DNA of 64,000 nt, taken from contig NZ_SDDX01000027.1 in the NCBI RefSeq assembly GCF_004115925.1, positions 1 to 64,000 of the forward strand, read 5' to 3'. Below the pieces are notes generated by a model, which saw only the letters and a list, made by a program, of their open reading frames with translations, had not been told where the DNA came from and ran no database searches. The position numbers were made by a program, and so were the translations under genes. This document shows, in pieces, positions 9,566 to 17,208 of this stretch (position 1 is the stretch's first letter; each line of letters opens with the position of its first letter). The stretch is from Lelliottia nimipressuralis (GTDB lineage: Bacteria; Pseudomonadota; Gammaproteobacteria; Enterobacterales; Enterobacteriaceae).

Positions 9566-10330
9566 ATGCACACGCAGAACAATAAAACCGCCGCTGCTGA
9601 ATCTGCCAAAAGATGGGATGGAAAAAAGAAAATCATAACGTCTGAGCAATTTAATGATCTGGTCTGCTACATCCTCGCCTGCGCTGAAAATCAGGCTCAG
9701 CCAGAATATTTCAGACTTCCTGAAGGTGCGGAAGCTTTTAGTCTGTCCTGCGATACTGATAATTCATCGGTAACGGTCTGGATGGTAAAAGGCTGGCCTC
9801 TGGCTGTACAAACTGAAACCGGTGAATTTACCTGTGTGCTGTCCGGTGAATCACGGATTAATACGCCGGAACTTCGCCTTATTGTGCCGGATGAAAACCG
9901 AATGCGTTATATCACTGAACTGTTTTTTACCCCACTCGGGGAAAGCATGGTGATGAACTGGCTGAGTCAGCACTCAGATTATGATGGCGGGTACTGGAAT
10001 TATTTTGTTATACCGGAAGGTGCAGAGGGTAAAATTGCACCTCATACACATGCCAGATTGGAAACGACCGGATATATGGCCCCTGATTTTGACGGTACAT
10101 ACAAAATGTGCGTGCCGGGTAATTATTTCGAAGCAGACGTCAGCGCCGATGCTGCAGGAATAATTGCAACGCTGATGATCCTGAATGTCCTTTCATGGAA
10201 AGCGTCTGAAATGGGTGAGAAGTATGCGCGCACCTGTCAGCTCCTTGTCGAACGTCAGGATGCGCTAAAGGATTTTATCAGCATCATCAAACACCCCGAG
10301 GCGCATTTAATTTATCGCGCCATTGATTAA
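9566..10330 (+). CDS. klcA: KlcA/ArdB-family antirestriction protein, N-terminally extended
   Basis: The C-terminal ~140 residues are a clear KlcA/ArdB domain: ENRMRYITELFFTPLGESMVMNWL, YDGGYWNYFVIPEG, then ADVSADAAGIIATLMILNVL and PEAHLIYRAID at the end. These proteins block type I restriction without mimicking DNA. About 105 extra residues precede it, including FRLPEGAEAFSLSCDTDNSSVTVWMV, giving 254 residues against the usual ~140. The first 17 residues match the protein at 6803. The gene follows block B, so it would be expressed early in the recipient, where it could protect the incoming plasmid. GAGGGAGAAATACAGA gives the ribosome-binding site. Confidence 0.88.
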   Translation: MHTQNNKTAAAESAKRWDGKKKIITSEQFNDLVCYILACAENQAQPEYFRLPEGAEAFSLSCDTDNSSVTVWMVKGWPLAVQTETGEFTCVLSGESRINTPELRLIVPDENRMRYITELFFTPLGESMVMNWLSQHSDYDGGYWNYFVIPEGAEGKIAPHTHARLETTGYMAPDFDGTYKMCVPGNYFEADVSADAAGIIATLMILNVLSWKASEMGEKYARTCQLLVERQDALKDFISIIKHPEAHLIYRAID

Positions 10331-10384
10331 ATTCAGTAACGCCGCTTCGGTGGTGTTAATTTCTGTTCAGGAAGGCCAACAAAA

Positions 10385-10678
10385 ATGCTGATGAAACTGA
10401 TTTTTTGCTCTACTGCCCATATGGAAAAAACGGACACTTTCGCGCTCAAGGATATCGCCTCCTGGGGTGAAAGTTATCCGTGGGTACTTGATACGACTTA
10501 CGGTTATATTCTTGATATCGGTGGCGTGTCATATCCTTTATTGAAAATGAAGCGTGCCGGTCTGTCAAAGTCACTCAGAAAGTTTGTGTTTCACATGCAG
10601 CGTAAACATAAAGCGAACTATATTCATTTTGACTGTGATGCAAATCCGGTGGAGGGAGAAGATACGTTCGACTGGTGA
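10385..10678 (+). CDS. DUF5983-like protein
   Basis: A 97-residue protein with the pattern I associate with DUF5983: KLIFCSTAHMEKTDTFALKDIA at the start, GYILDIGG in the middle and a final YIHFDCDANPVEG acidic tail. The function of the family is unknown; members are common on conjugative plasmids and islands near antirestriction genes. Here it follows the KlcA-like gene by 54 bp and precedes a strong terminator, so it is the last gene of the + strand leading-region unit. Confidence 0.7.
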   Translation: MLMKLIFCSTAHMEKTDTFALKDIASWGESYPWVLDTTYGYILDIGGVSYPLLKMKRAGLSKSLRKFVFHMQRKHKANYIHFDCDANPVEGEDTFDW

Positions 10679-10694
10679 TTCCAACTGACGCGAC

Positions 10695-10729
10695 TGCCTG
10701 GACTGAAATGTCAGCCAGGCTTTTTTTTT
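10695..10729 (+). terminator. Rho-independent terminator
   Basis: GCCTGG (10696-10701) pairs with CCAGGC (10715-10720), with partial pairing of the inner bases, and nine T residues follow. It ends the leading-region transcript just before the convergent transglycosylase gene. Confidence 0.85.
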
Positions 10730-10730
10730 C

Positions 10731-11177
10731 CTAACGTTTAACTTTTATCCCTTCATAAATCTCCCTGACTTCCCCCGCATATTTCATCCGCTTCTTTTCC
10801 TGCTCCGTGTCGTTTTTGAAACCGGCATTGTACGCCCCCACGGCCCGCCATGAGTAACCCCAGCGTTTGAATGCAAAAGCGAGGTAGTACGCGCCGGTGT
10901 AGATATTCATGCAGACATCATTCTTTAAGTGCTCCGGTGTGATCCCGAACTGCGACAGGTGATTAAAGTTCTGAGAATGGATCTGCATTCTGCCTATTGA
11001 GTAACTGTCCGGTGAGACATAGTTCAGCGCATTATCGCGCCATGAAGATTCACGAAATGAAACCGCACGCAGCAGGTCAGGTTCTATTTTATAATCCCGT
11101 CCCGCCAGTTCATAACAGTCGGCCATAGCCCCTAACGGGAGCACTGATACCAGTAGTAAAACCGACCTGATGTTCAT
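10731..11177 (-). CDS. Conjugation lytic transglycosylase (orf169/VirB1-like)
   Basis: A periplasmic SLT-type muramidase that opens peptidoglycan for the transfer apparatus. The start MNIRSVLLLVSVLPLGAMA gives a clean signal peptide cut before DCYELAGRDY; the longer frame to 11198 would bury it. The catalytic Glu lies in SFRESSWRDNA, followed by YSIGRMQIHSQNF (the GLMQ-type block) and the AVGAYNAG motif. It sits between the leading region and oriT, on the opposite strand from tra, as geneX/orf169 does in F, R1 and R100. Confidence 0.9.
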   Translation of the reverse strand: MNIRSVLLLVSVLPLGAMADCYELAGRDYKIEPDLLRAVSFRESSWRDNALNYVSPDSYSIGRMQIHSQNFNHLSQFGITPEHLKNDVCMNIYTGAYYLAFAFKRWGYSWRAVGAYNAGFKNDTEQEKKRMKYAGEVREIYEGIKVKR

Positions 11178-11199
11178 CCCTGATATTCCCTCTTTCACC

Positions 11200-11657
11200 G
11201 AAAAGTCGCATTTCGGCCATGTTACCCAAAAACAGATCTACTCGGAATACCCCTAGCCGACAGAGGGCCGCAATTACCTCAAGCCTGCTCTTTAGCCCGG
11301 AAAACCCCACACACCTCGCAAGCCTTCGCCTTGCATGATACGTGTTTAACTTCATTTACTTATACGCGATTTGAGCACTCTGTTTTTGCGGTTTTTTATT
11401 TAGCGGGAATCCACACCCATTCGTCATTGACTCCGAAAATAGTCGTCCTGTAGTCGTATGTGACTCTTTGTTTTCAGTCAGTTAGTTAGATGGAGTGGAG
11501 TCGGGAGTCGAATCCGAAAATTGAAAAAAATGGATTCCCTTTGACCTGCATCACGACTCCATCTTCAGAAACCAGGAATCTATGTCGACTCTCACTGATT
11601 TATTTTTATTAGATATTTCCAGAAACTACTTAATAAACGTCAATAAAGGAATTTCAG
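11200..11657. other. oriT: Origin of transfer (oriT) region
   Basis: This non-coding stretch lies between the transglycosylase gene and traM, the F-type oriT position. The minus strand carries GGGTGTGGATTCCCGC (complement of 11403-11418), which matches the F nic core GGGTGT/GG, so nicking is predicted between 11412 and 11413 on the minus strand. The 5' end would then lead leftward into the leading region. An AT-rich tract and CCGCAAAAACAG (minus strand, 11378-11391) sit on the leading side as in F. The traM side holds arrays of GANTC boxes. The nic position is an inference from similarity. Confidence 0.8.
11407..11591. promoter_or_regulatory. Array of ten GANTC boxes (TraM-type binding sites)
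   Basis: GANTC occurs at 11407, 11429, 11462, 11498, 11505, 11510, 11533, 11555, 11576 and 11587. F-type TraM tetramers bind pairs of GANTC motifs beside oriT and in their own promoter. Ten in 185 bp is far above chance (about one per 256 bp), and the array ends 66 bp before traM. It probably serves both relaxosome assembly and traM autorepression. Confidence 0.75.
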
Positions 11658-12035
11658 ATGCCAAAGATTCAGGTTTACGTCAATAATGCTGCGCTTGATA
11701 AGATTAACGATATCGTTGAGGAGAAGCGGCAGGGTGGTGCATCCATGCAGGATGCGAGTATTTCCAGTACAGCTTCGATGCTTATTGAACTGGGTATTCG
11801 TGTTTACTGCATTCAGCTTGAACGGGGTCAGGGAGGGTTTAATCAGGCGGAGTTTAACCGCACCATGCTGGAATACATGGTTAAAACCAACAGCATATCT
11901 AACGAGCTGCTCAAGCTTGCCGTGAAAGGTAATTTATCGCAGGAAGAGATGATGCATATGAAACTACGTATTCGCGATCATGCTGCAACAGAACTGGAGC
12001 GCTTTTACCCGCAACTGGAAGATGATGAGGCATGA
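11658..12035 (+). CDS. traM: TraM relaxosome protein
   Basis: TraM binds oriT and links the relaxosome to the TraD coupling protein. The 125 residues match the F family in length and layout: an N-terminal RHH segment (MPKIQVYVNNAALDKINDIVEEKR) and a tetramerising helical C-terminus (YMVKTNSISNELLKLAVKGNLSQEEM) ending in an acidic tail (FYPQLEDDEA) that would contact TraD. AAAGGAATTTCAG precedes the ATG. GANTC boxes upstream suggest autoregulation. Confidence 0.92.
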   Translation: MPKIQVYVNNAALDKINDIVEEKRQGGASMQDASISSTASMLIELGIRVYCIQLERGQGGFNQAEFNRTMLEYMVKTNSISNELLKLAVKGNLSQEEMMHMKLRIRDHAATELERFYPQLEDDEA

Positions 12036-12354
12036 TTCTTTATTATTTTATTCTTATTTTTGCTAATGGAACGACAGGAAATGTTTTAACAAAAATATTT
12101 TTGGAAGTATTTGATTTTTGGAATTAAGAAAGCAAATTTTGAATGGTTCGTTTAGTTGTCGTTGATGTTTTTAATGTTCGAAAATGAATGGGTTGATTAG
12201 CGTCAAATTTTGATTTATTGATATTGTAAAAACAGGTGAAATTGCGTTTTAAAATATAGTAATTGAGTACGTGTTTAGTATAATGAAGTCAGCCTAAGTG
12301 AAACTGAAAGGAGAATTAACTTAAAGGGGATATTAATTTATAGGATATGAATTT

Positions 12355-12425
12355 TAAAAAATCGCGGTAGAAAGGGCGGCAACCCAGACTACCGCTGACC
12401 ACCAATAACCTGTGACTGTTTACAG
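12355..12425 (-). ncRNA. finP: FinP-like antisense RNA (candidate)
   Basis: On the minus strand, GCGGTAG (complement of 12389-12395) pairs with CTACCGC (complement of 12364-12370) and is followed by GATTTTTT: a strong intrinsic terminator that points away from the + strand genes. The RNA would cover the untranslated leader of the small gene starting at 12437, whose second hairpin (CCTGT/ACAGAGG) touches its ribosome-binding site. FinP lies in this position between traM and traJ in F-like plasmids. The 5' end is a guess, and no finO was found in the window. Confidence 0.55.
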
Positions 12426-12436
12426 AGGAGGTTTCG

Positions 12437-12586
12437 ATGGCTGTCGTCGATCCTACAAAAAAAGAACAACTGCGCAAGCTTTTTCCTGAACTAAATGAAC
12501 GGGATTTAGATTTTTTGATTGCATTATCTCTAATGAATATAGAACACCTCAAAAGGAGTCATGAAAAGGTCAGGCCTGTTACTTAG
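12437..12586 (+). CDS. Short TraJ-position paralogue lacking its HTH
   Basis: A 49-residue product, MAVVDPTKKEQLRKLFPELNERDLDFLIALSL, preceded by GAGGAGGTTTCG. It matches the first ~35 residues of the next gene (MQDVDPTTKEKVRKLFPELTDMQFEILLLFS) in sequence and in leader DNA, then ends before the helix-turn-helix. It is either a decayed duplicate or a short partner that competes with the full protein. The antisense RNA candidate would act on this cistron first. Confidence 0.55.
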   Translation: MAVVDPTKKEQLRKLFPELNERDLDFLIALSLMNIEHLKRSHEKVRPVT

Positions 12587-12684
12587 TTGAACAATGGTCA
12601 TTCATTAAACAATAAGTAGTCATGGAAAAGGCACCTTCAGGTAGCTTAGGCCATGAATAGGTTAATCTTTTCATGGAGGTTGGG

Positions 12685-12933
12685 ATGCAGGATGTAGACC
12701 CTACTACAAAAGAGAAAGTTCGAAAACTATTCCCTGAACTTACTGATATGCAGTTTGAGATCCTTCTTCTTTTCTCGTTCCTGTCGTCAAGGACAGTTAT
12801 AGCTTCAAAGCGTGGGATATCTAAACAGGCTGTATCAAAGGCATTGAAGGAATGCTGTGAGCAATATGAGGTTCCTAAAGCAGAAGATCTAAGGCCATTG
12901 TTTCTACTTAAGCTTGGCTTGTCACATTTGTAA
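12685..12933 (+). CDS. Small LuxR-type HTH regulator in the traJ position
   Basis: An 82-residue protein whose body (RKLFPELTDMQFEILLLFSFLSSRTVIASKRGISKQAVSKALKECCEQY) reads as a LuxR/FixJ-type helix-turn-helix, the fold of the C-terminal half of TraJ. F TraJ is about 230 residues, so the sensory N-terminal half is absent. ATG 12685 has GGAGGTTGGG in front and aligns with the paralogue's start; ATG 12673 lacks a good site. From its place before traY it probably activates the main tra promoter, but this is by position. Confidence 0.7.
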   Translation: MQDVDPTTKEKVRKLFPELTDMQFEILLLFSFLSSRTVIASKRGISKQAVSKALKECCEQYEVPKAEDLRPLFLLKLGLSHL

Positions 12934-12940
12934 CAAACAT

Positions 12941-12962
12941 AAGGCACCGTAAGGTGCCTTTT
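12941..12962 (+). terminator. Rho-independent terminator
   Basis: AAGGCACC (12941-12948) and GGTGCCTT (12953-12960) form an 8-bp perfect stem with a GTAA loop, followed by a short T tract. It separates the traJ-position gene from the traY promoter region. Confidence 0.8.
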
Positions 12963-13200
12963 CTGTCTGAATTGCCTTAAACCCCATTCAGTTGTGTCTA
13001 CTTTGGTAGAATAAAAGTGTTCTTTTTATGACCTGAAAACATTGATTTTTATCAATTCTTGGTTGACGGATAATTCCGATTGAGTGCTTTTTTTTCAATA
13101 AATTCAATGGATAAAAAATATTTTCGGTAGTGTCGTGAGTCAACTATCCAAACGCAATTTGATCTATATAATTTTCCACATGAACACTAAGGAGTTAAAA

Positions 13201-13398
13201 ATGACTGACATTGAATATAAGCCTCGCTCTCCAGGAAAGAACGTAACCGTGTTTCTTAATGGTGATGTGAACGATGATTTAGTTCGTAGTGCAAAAGCGG
13301 GCAAGCGCAGTAAAACTAAAGAACTGATACTTCGTGTTAAGCACCACCTTGAACTATTCCCTGAACTTCCACCGGAGGCTCTGCCTGATACTTATTAA
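13201..13398 (+). CDS. traY: TraY relaxosome/regulatory protein
   Basis: A 65-residue ribbon-helix-helix protein (NVTVFLNGDVNDDLVRSAKAGKRSKTKELILRVKHHL) of the TraY/Arc type. TraY binds oriT next to nic, bends it with IHF, and helps to activate the tra promoter. Single-RHH size is normal outside F, whose TraY is a tandem repeat. The ATG at 13201 is chosen over 13135 because of AAGGAGTTAAAA directly upstream. It is the first gene of the main operon, with AT-rich promoter DNA before it. Confidence 0.85.
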   Translation: MTDIEYKPRSPGKNVTVFLNGDVNDDLVRSAKAGKRSKTKELILRVKHHLELFPELPPEALPDTY

Positions 13399-13500
13399 GT
13401 TGATCGCTACAGGATCATATCTTTAATGATTCTGTGTCGGTATGACTTACTTTATTGTCTGCCGCTTTTGAAAATTTAAAATCGTCAAAGAGGAATTTTT

Positions 13501-13845
13501 ATGAAATTGGCTTCAATGACCAAAGGGATTTCTGCGTATTCAAATAAGGCATGGGGTTATCTGAAAGAAACGTATCGACGCCATAAAGCGTCTGTAGCGT
13601 TACTGGCAATTATGGCGGCTGCGCCATCCATTGCGAATGCTGCCGGCGGAACTGATTTACTCGCCAGCGGTAAAGACGATGTGGTTTCCACCTTCGGTGC
13701 TGATTCACTGGTAATGATGTGCGTCATCATTGCTGAAATTATTGTCAGTATCGGGATGTACATCAAAACCAAGAACCTGATGGTCCTGATGGGCCTTGCG
13801 GTGGTGATTATTTTCACTACCGTCGGTTTTTCCTTCGTGAGCTAA
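13501..13845 (+). CDS. traA: TraA prepilin of the conjugative pilus
   Basis: A 114-residue F-type prepilin. A long basic leader ends at SIANA-AGG (cut after residue 47), giving a 67-residue mature pilin that starts AGGTDLLASGKDDVVSTFGADS, like F pilin's AGSSGQDLMASG. Two hydrophobic helices follow (VMMCVIIAEIIVSIGMYI and LMVLMGLAVVIIFTTVGF) with the basic KTKN turn between. Pilin stacks with phospholipid to form the extendable pilus. AGAGGAATTTTT provides the ribosome-binding site. No TraQ or TraX (chaperone, acetylase) was seen. Confidence 0.95.
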   Translation: MKLASMTKGISAYSNKAWGYLKETYRRHKASVALLAIMAAAPSIANAAGGTDLLASGKDDVVSTFGADSLVMMCVIIAEIIVSIGMYIKTKNLMVLMGLAVVIIFTTVGFSFVS

Positions 13846-14154
13846 ATGATGGAGGGAAACCATTTAGATAAATACCGTTTCCCGAAAACCCTGTCAGAGC
13901 AGACCCGTATTCTGGGTCTGCCTCTTGATGAATTTATTCCCGCCGCAGTTTTTGGCGGGATTTTAATGCTCAACAAGAGCTACATGTTCGGCATGGTTGT
14001 TGCCGTCGTGTTGTGGCAGTTAATTCGAACAGCGAAGCGCGGAAAGAGCAGTAAGTGGTTATATAACTGGTGCTACTGGTATTTACCCATCGAACTGCTG
14101 CGCGTCGTTTACAAACTTATTCCTGATTCGAGTTACCGGAAATGGATTAAATAG
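13846..14154 (+). CDS. traL: TraL pilus assembly protein
   Basis: A 102-residue VirB3-like inner-membrane protein needed for pilus assembly. It opens DKYRFPKTLSEQTRILGLPLDEFIPAA, the conserved family block, then two membrane helices, and ends in PDSSYRKWIK exactly like F TraL. ATG 13846 abuts the traA stop; ATG 13849 is an alternative. The only Shine-Dalgarno-like GGAGGG lies after the start, so coupling to traA is likely. Confidence 0.93.
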   Translation: MMEGNHLDKYRFPKTLSEQTRILGLPLDEFIPAAVFGGILMLNKSYMFGMVVAVVLWQLIRTAKRGKSSKWLYNWCYWYLPIELLRVVYKLIPDSSYRKWIK

Positions 14155-14168
14155 CGGCAGGGACTTCT

Positions 14169-14732
14169 ATGCACATTTCGGCCCGTAATAACACCACCCG
14201 ACTGGTGTCCTTCATTATCGGCGGTCTTATCCTTCTCATCTTTATTCTGGCTGTCGCCGTGGCGCGCATGGCATTCACCAACATCGACCTTATTCACAAG
14301 CGTCCGGTGATCGTGACCCCCATGCAGTACAACGCACCGTTCTCGGTCTCAGAAACCAAAGCTGATGCGGACTACCTTCGCATGATGACCCTGTCATTCC
14401 TGGCCCTGCGCCTGAATGTGTCCCCTGAAACGGTGGACATGAACCATGAGTTCCTTCTCTCCTACGTCAAAACGGAATCCCTACAGGACTTCACCAGCGT
14501 ACTGGCTGATGAGTCTAAACGTATCAAGGATAATAGCGTGAACTCCGTGTTCTACCAGACTGACATCACGGTCTATCCGGCGAACGGTCGGGTCGATATC
14601 CGTGGCGTGCTGAAGACCTGGATCGGGACCGCGCGCCCTGAAACGGAAATCAAGCAGTTCCGTCTTGACCTGGAATACCACAACGGGCTGACCCGCATTG
14701 CCCGCTTCGTGGAGGTCAACAATGAAAAGTAA
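14169..14732 (+). CDS. traE: TraE pilus assembly protein
   Basis: A 187-residue VirB5/VirB8-like bitopic inner-membrane protein, F TraE being 188. The N-terminal anchor is VSFIIGGLILLIFILAVAVARMAF; the periplasmic part holds VTPMQYNAPFSVSETKADADYLRMMTLSFLALRLNVSP. It is part of the envelope-spanning scaffold. The end overlaps the traK start by 11 bp. Confidence 0.94.
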   Translation: MHISARNNTTRLVSFIIGGLILLIFILAVAVARMAFTNIDLIHKRPVIVTPMQYNAPFSVSETKADADYLRMMTLSFLALRLNVSPETVDMNHEFLLSYVKTESLQDFTSVLADESKRIKDNSVNSVFYQTDITVYPANGRVDIRGVLKTWIGTARPETEIKQFRLDLEYHNGLTRIARFVEVNNEK

Positions 14733-15456
14733 CCTGATGGTGGTCTGTGTCGCCGCCGCACTGAGCGTGTCGCTGCCTGTACAGGCCAGTGCCAGTGCGC
14801 TACCGGCAGGCACGCTCACCCTCCCGCAGAACGGTCAGTTCACGCTGTCCGTCAGTGCCACCAATCCCAACATGATCCACATCCCGGGCGACGTGGTGTC
14901 GGCTATTTCCGGGCCTGCAGGCACGCTGACGGACAAGCGCCTGACCTCATCAGGTGCGGTGGTCTTCACGGCTGTCACCGACAAGCCCTTCACGTTCTAC
15001 GTGGAAACCCGCAAGGGACAAACCTTCCCTGTTGCGGCCACGCCGGTAAAAGGGCAGGGGAAGGTCTACCGTTTGCTGGGTGATATGCCGGTCAGCACCC
15101 CTGAGGCGAAAGCCTGGGAAACTGCACAGCCGTACGAATCGCTACTGCTGTCGCTGAACAACCAGGCAATGAAGTCCGCCCTGCCTGACGGCTATACGCC
15201 GGTGAAACCTGACGTTGCCGGTATTACCGTTCCGTCTCGCCTCCAGGCCGTCGCCGAGCAGGCCTGGACGGGGCACGCCCTTCGCATTGACCGCGTGCGC
15301 ATCACCAATCCACACAGCTACGGTGTTGCCCTGCGTGAACAGGACTTCTGGGCACGCGGTGTGCGCTCGGTGATGTTCGACAGCCAGGCCAGCACACTGA
15401 TGGCGGGCGCTACCCTGCGTGTCTTCATCATCCGTGATGCGGAGGGGCAGCCCTGA
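14722..15456 (+). CDS. traK: TraK secretin-like outer-membrane core protein
   Basis: A 244-residue VirB9-like core-complex protein with a signal peptide (MKSNLMVVCVAAALSVSLPVQASA) and a beta-rich body. F TraK is 242 residues and forms the outer ring with TraV and TraB. The start at 14722 has GGAGGTCAAC upstream inside traE; the earlier frame start would spoil the signal peptide. The stop overlaps the traB ATG (TGATG). Confidence 0.93.
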   Translation: MKSNLMVVCVAAALSVSLPVQASASALPAGTLTLPQNGQFTLSVSATNPNMIHIPGDVVSAISGPAGTLTDKRLTSSGAVVFTAVTDKPFTFYVETRKGQTFPVAATPVKGQGKVYRLLGDMPVSTPEAKAWETAQPYESLLLSLNNQAMKSALPDGYTPVKPDVAGITVPSRLQAVAEQAWTGHALRIDRVRITNPHSYGVALREQDFWARGVRSVMFDSQASTLMAGATLRVFIIRDAEGQP

Positions 15457-16826
15457 TGGCCAACGTTAACAGAGCGGTACGTAAGAAGCAGGTCGCGTTA
15501 CTGGTGGCCATTGCGCTCGGGATGGGGGCCAGTGGGGCCGGCGCCTGGTATTTCACTAACCTGAGCGCGAAGAAGTCGAAGACGGTTGTTGCTCCGCGTG
15601 AACCCGCGCCCGACATGACGGGGGTGGTGAATCACACCTTCGATAACAAGGTACAGAAATCCGCCATCGCGGAAGCGCAGAACCTCAACAAGCAGACCCA
15701 GAAAGACCTGAAGAGCCTCCGTGCTGAAATGCAGATCCTGTCGAAAGATCTCAAAAGCAGCCAGGCCCGCATCGGAGAGCTGGAAGGGGATAACAAACTG
15801 CTTCAGACCCAGCTTGAGGAGTACGGTAAAAATCCCGGGACGGGAGTCAACGGGGAGCCGTTCCCTGGGGGGACACCTGCAGGTGCTCAGTCAGGGGGGA
15901 ACGGTGCCGTTCCGCCGCCGACATCCTTCTGGCCTGCTGGCGGCGGCGCAGGACAGCCTGCCGCCCCGGTTTATGCGCCAGTGGTACGTGAGGGTGCGCT
16001 GGATATTACCGCTTTTGATAACCCCGCAGATCTGATCACTAAACCGAAGTTCCCGTGGATTCACTCGGGCAGTTTTGCTGAAGCCATCGTTATCGAAGGG
16101 GCGGATGCCAATGCCTCCGTCACCGGCAATAAAAACACCGTCCCGATGCAAATCCGTCTGACCGGCAAGGTGCAGATGCCAAACGACCGTGAATACGATC
16201 TGAGAGGGTGCTTTGTGACGCTTGAAGCCTACGGTGACGTGTCCAGCGAGCGCGCTGAGGTGCGTACCCGTTCGATCAGCTGCGAGATAGGCGAAGACAC
16301 CATCGACCAGAAGATCGCCGGTCACGTCGGCTTTATGGGCAAGAACGGTATCAAGGGTGAGGTCGTCATGCGTAACGGCCAGATCCTGCTGTATGCCGGT
16401 ACTTCGGGCTTTATCGACGGTATCGGGAAGGGGATCGAAAGTGCTTCATCCACGTCCGTGGGCGTGGGCGCGACGGCAAGCCCGAGCGCGGCCGACATCA
16501 TCGGTTCGGGCGTTGGCGGAGGCACCGGCTCCGCGGCCAAAACCCTCTCTGATTACTACATCAAACGTGCCGAGCAGTATCACCCTGTGATCCCGATTGG
16601 CGCCGGGAATGAAGTGACGCTTGTGTTCCAGGACGGCTTCCAGCTGGAAAGCGTGCAGGAGCTGACGGCGAAGAAGGCAAAGCGCACATCCGCGCAGCAG
16701 GCTCCACAGCCTGCGGCCCCGCATCAGCCCTCCCTGCAGTCCTCGACCACTGAAATGCTTAAAAACCTCGGCGATTTCCAGCTGGGGGATGCCGTTGCAC
16801 CCGTACCGGACGCCGCGGCGCAGTAA
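15456..16826 (+). CDS. traB: TraB core-complex protein (VirB10-like)
   Basis: A 456-residue protein that spans the envelope: an N-terminal inner-membrane helix (QVALLVAIALGMGASGAGAWYF), a coiled coil at about 60-120 (QTQKDLKSLRAEMQILSKDL), a Pro/Gly-rich stretch (150-185), then the VirB10 beta-barrel domain (TNKNTVPMQIRLTGKVQMPND, GYDLRGCFV-type block, IKGEVVMRNGQILLYAG). F TraB is 475 residues. It bridges the ATPase level to the outer-membrane ring. Confidence 0.93.
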   Translation: MANVNRAVRKKQVALLVAIALGMGASGAGAWYFTNLSAKKSKTVVAPREPAPDMTGVVNHTFDNKVQKSAIAEAQNLNKQTQKDLKSLRAEMQILSKDLKSSQARIGELEGDNKLLQTQLEEYGKNPGTGVNGEPFPGGTPAGAQSGGNGAVPPPTSFWPAGGGAGQPAAPVYAPVVREGALDITAFDNPADLITKPKFPWIHSGSFAEAIVIEGADANASVTGNKNTVPMQIRLTGKVQMPNDREYDLRGCFVTLEAYGDVSSERAEVRTRSISCEIGEDTIDQKIAGHVGFMGKNGIKGEVVMRNGQILLYAGTSGFIDGIGKGIESASSTSVGVGATASPSAADIIGSGVGGGTGSAAKTLSDYYIKRAEQYHPVIPIGAGNEVTLVFQDGFQLESVQELTAKKAKRTSAQQAPQPAAPHQPSLQSSTTEMLKNLGDFQLGDAVAPVPDAAAQ

Positions 16827-16938
16827 CCCTTAACTCAGGCTGCTGAACGCAGCCACCACAATCCGGAGCTGTCGGTGCCCTGAAAGACGTGAAAGGGATG
16901 GGCGGTAGCGTGTCCGGACGTATCAGAAGGAAGAGAGT

Positions 16939-17208
16939 ATGTCGGATGTACTGGACAACATGCAGGAGCGCATGGCGCTTCTGAACGAGCTGCAGGAGCA
17001 GACGCTGCTGGCGTCAGCGACGCAGAGTCTGAAAGACAGCGCCCGGGAATGCGGGTGCGGCAACGCTATCCCGGAGGAGCGTCGTCATGCTCTACCGGGC
17101 GTCACCACCTGCGTGGACTGCCAGTCTGCGCGTGAGAAGGGGCTTAAGTGCCAGGGATTCAGCCTGTCCCGCCGTTTTGCGGGATTCGGCAGCGGGGCTG
17201 GCCAGTGA
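16939..17208 (+). CDS. traR: TraR/DksA-family zinc-finger protein
   Basis: TraR binds RNA polymerase and mimics DksA plus ppGpp. The 89 residues have a helical N-terminus and the zinc-finger block CGCGNAIPEERRHALPGVTTCVDCQ, close to F TraR (ACGNPIPEARR, FPGVTLCVECQ). The first half-site reads Cys38-Gly-Cys40 rather than Cys-X-X-Cys, while Cys58 and Cys61 are normal, so metal binding may differ. At 89 residues it is longer than the 73 of F. It sits in the tra operon between traB and traV with AGAAGGAAGAGAGT upstream, and the stop overlaps the next GTG. Confidence 0.85.
   Translation: MSDVLDNMQERMALLNELQEQTLLASATQSLKDSARECGCGNAIPEERRHALPGVTTCVDCQSAREKGLKCQGFSLSRRFAGFGSGAGQ

Noticed and set aside
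5336..10730. psiB, psiA, ssb or ardA in the leading region
   Set aside because: None of the open frames there matches these proteins, although they are usual in F-like leading regions.
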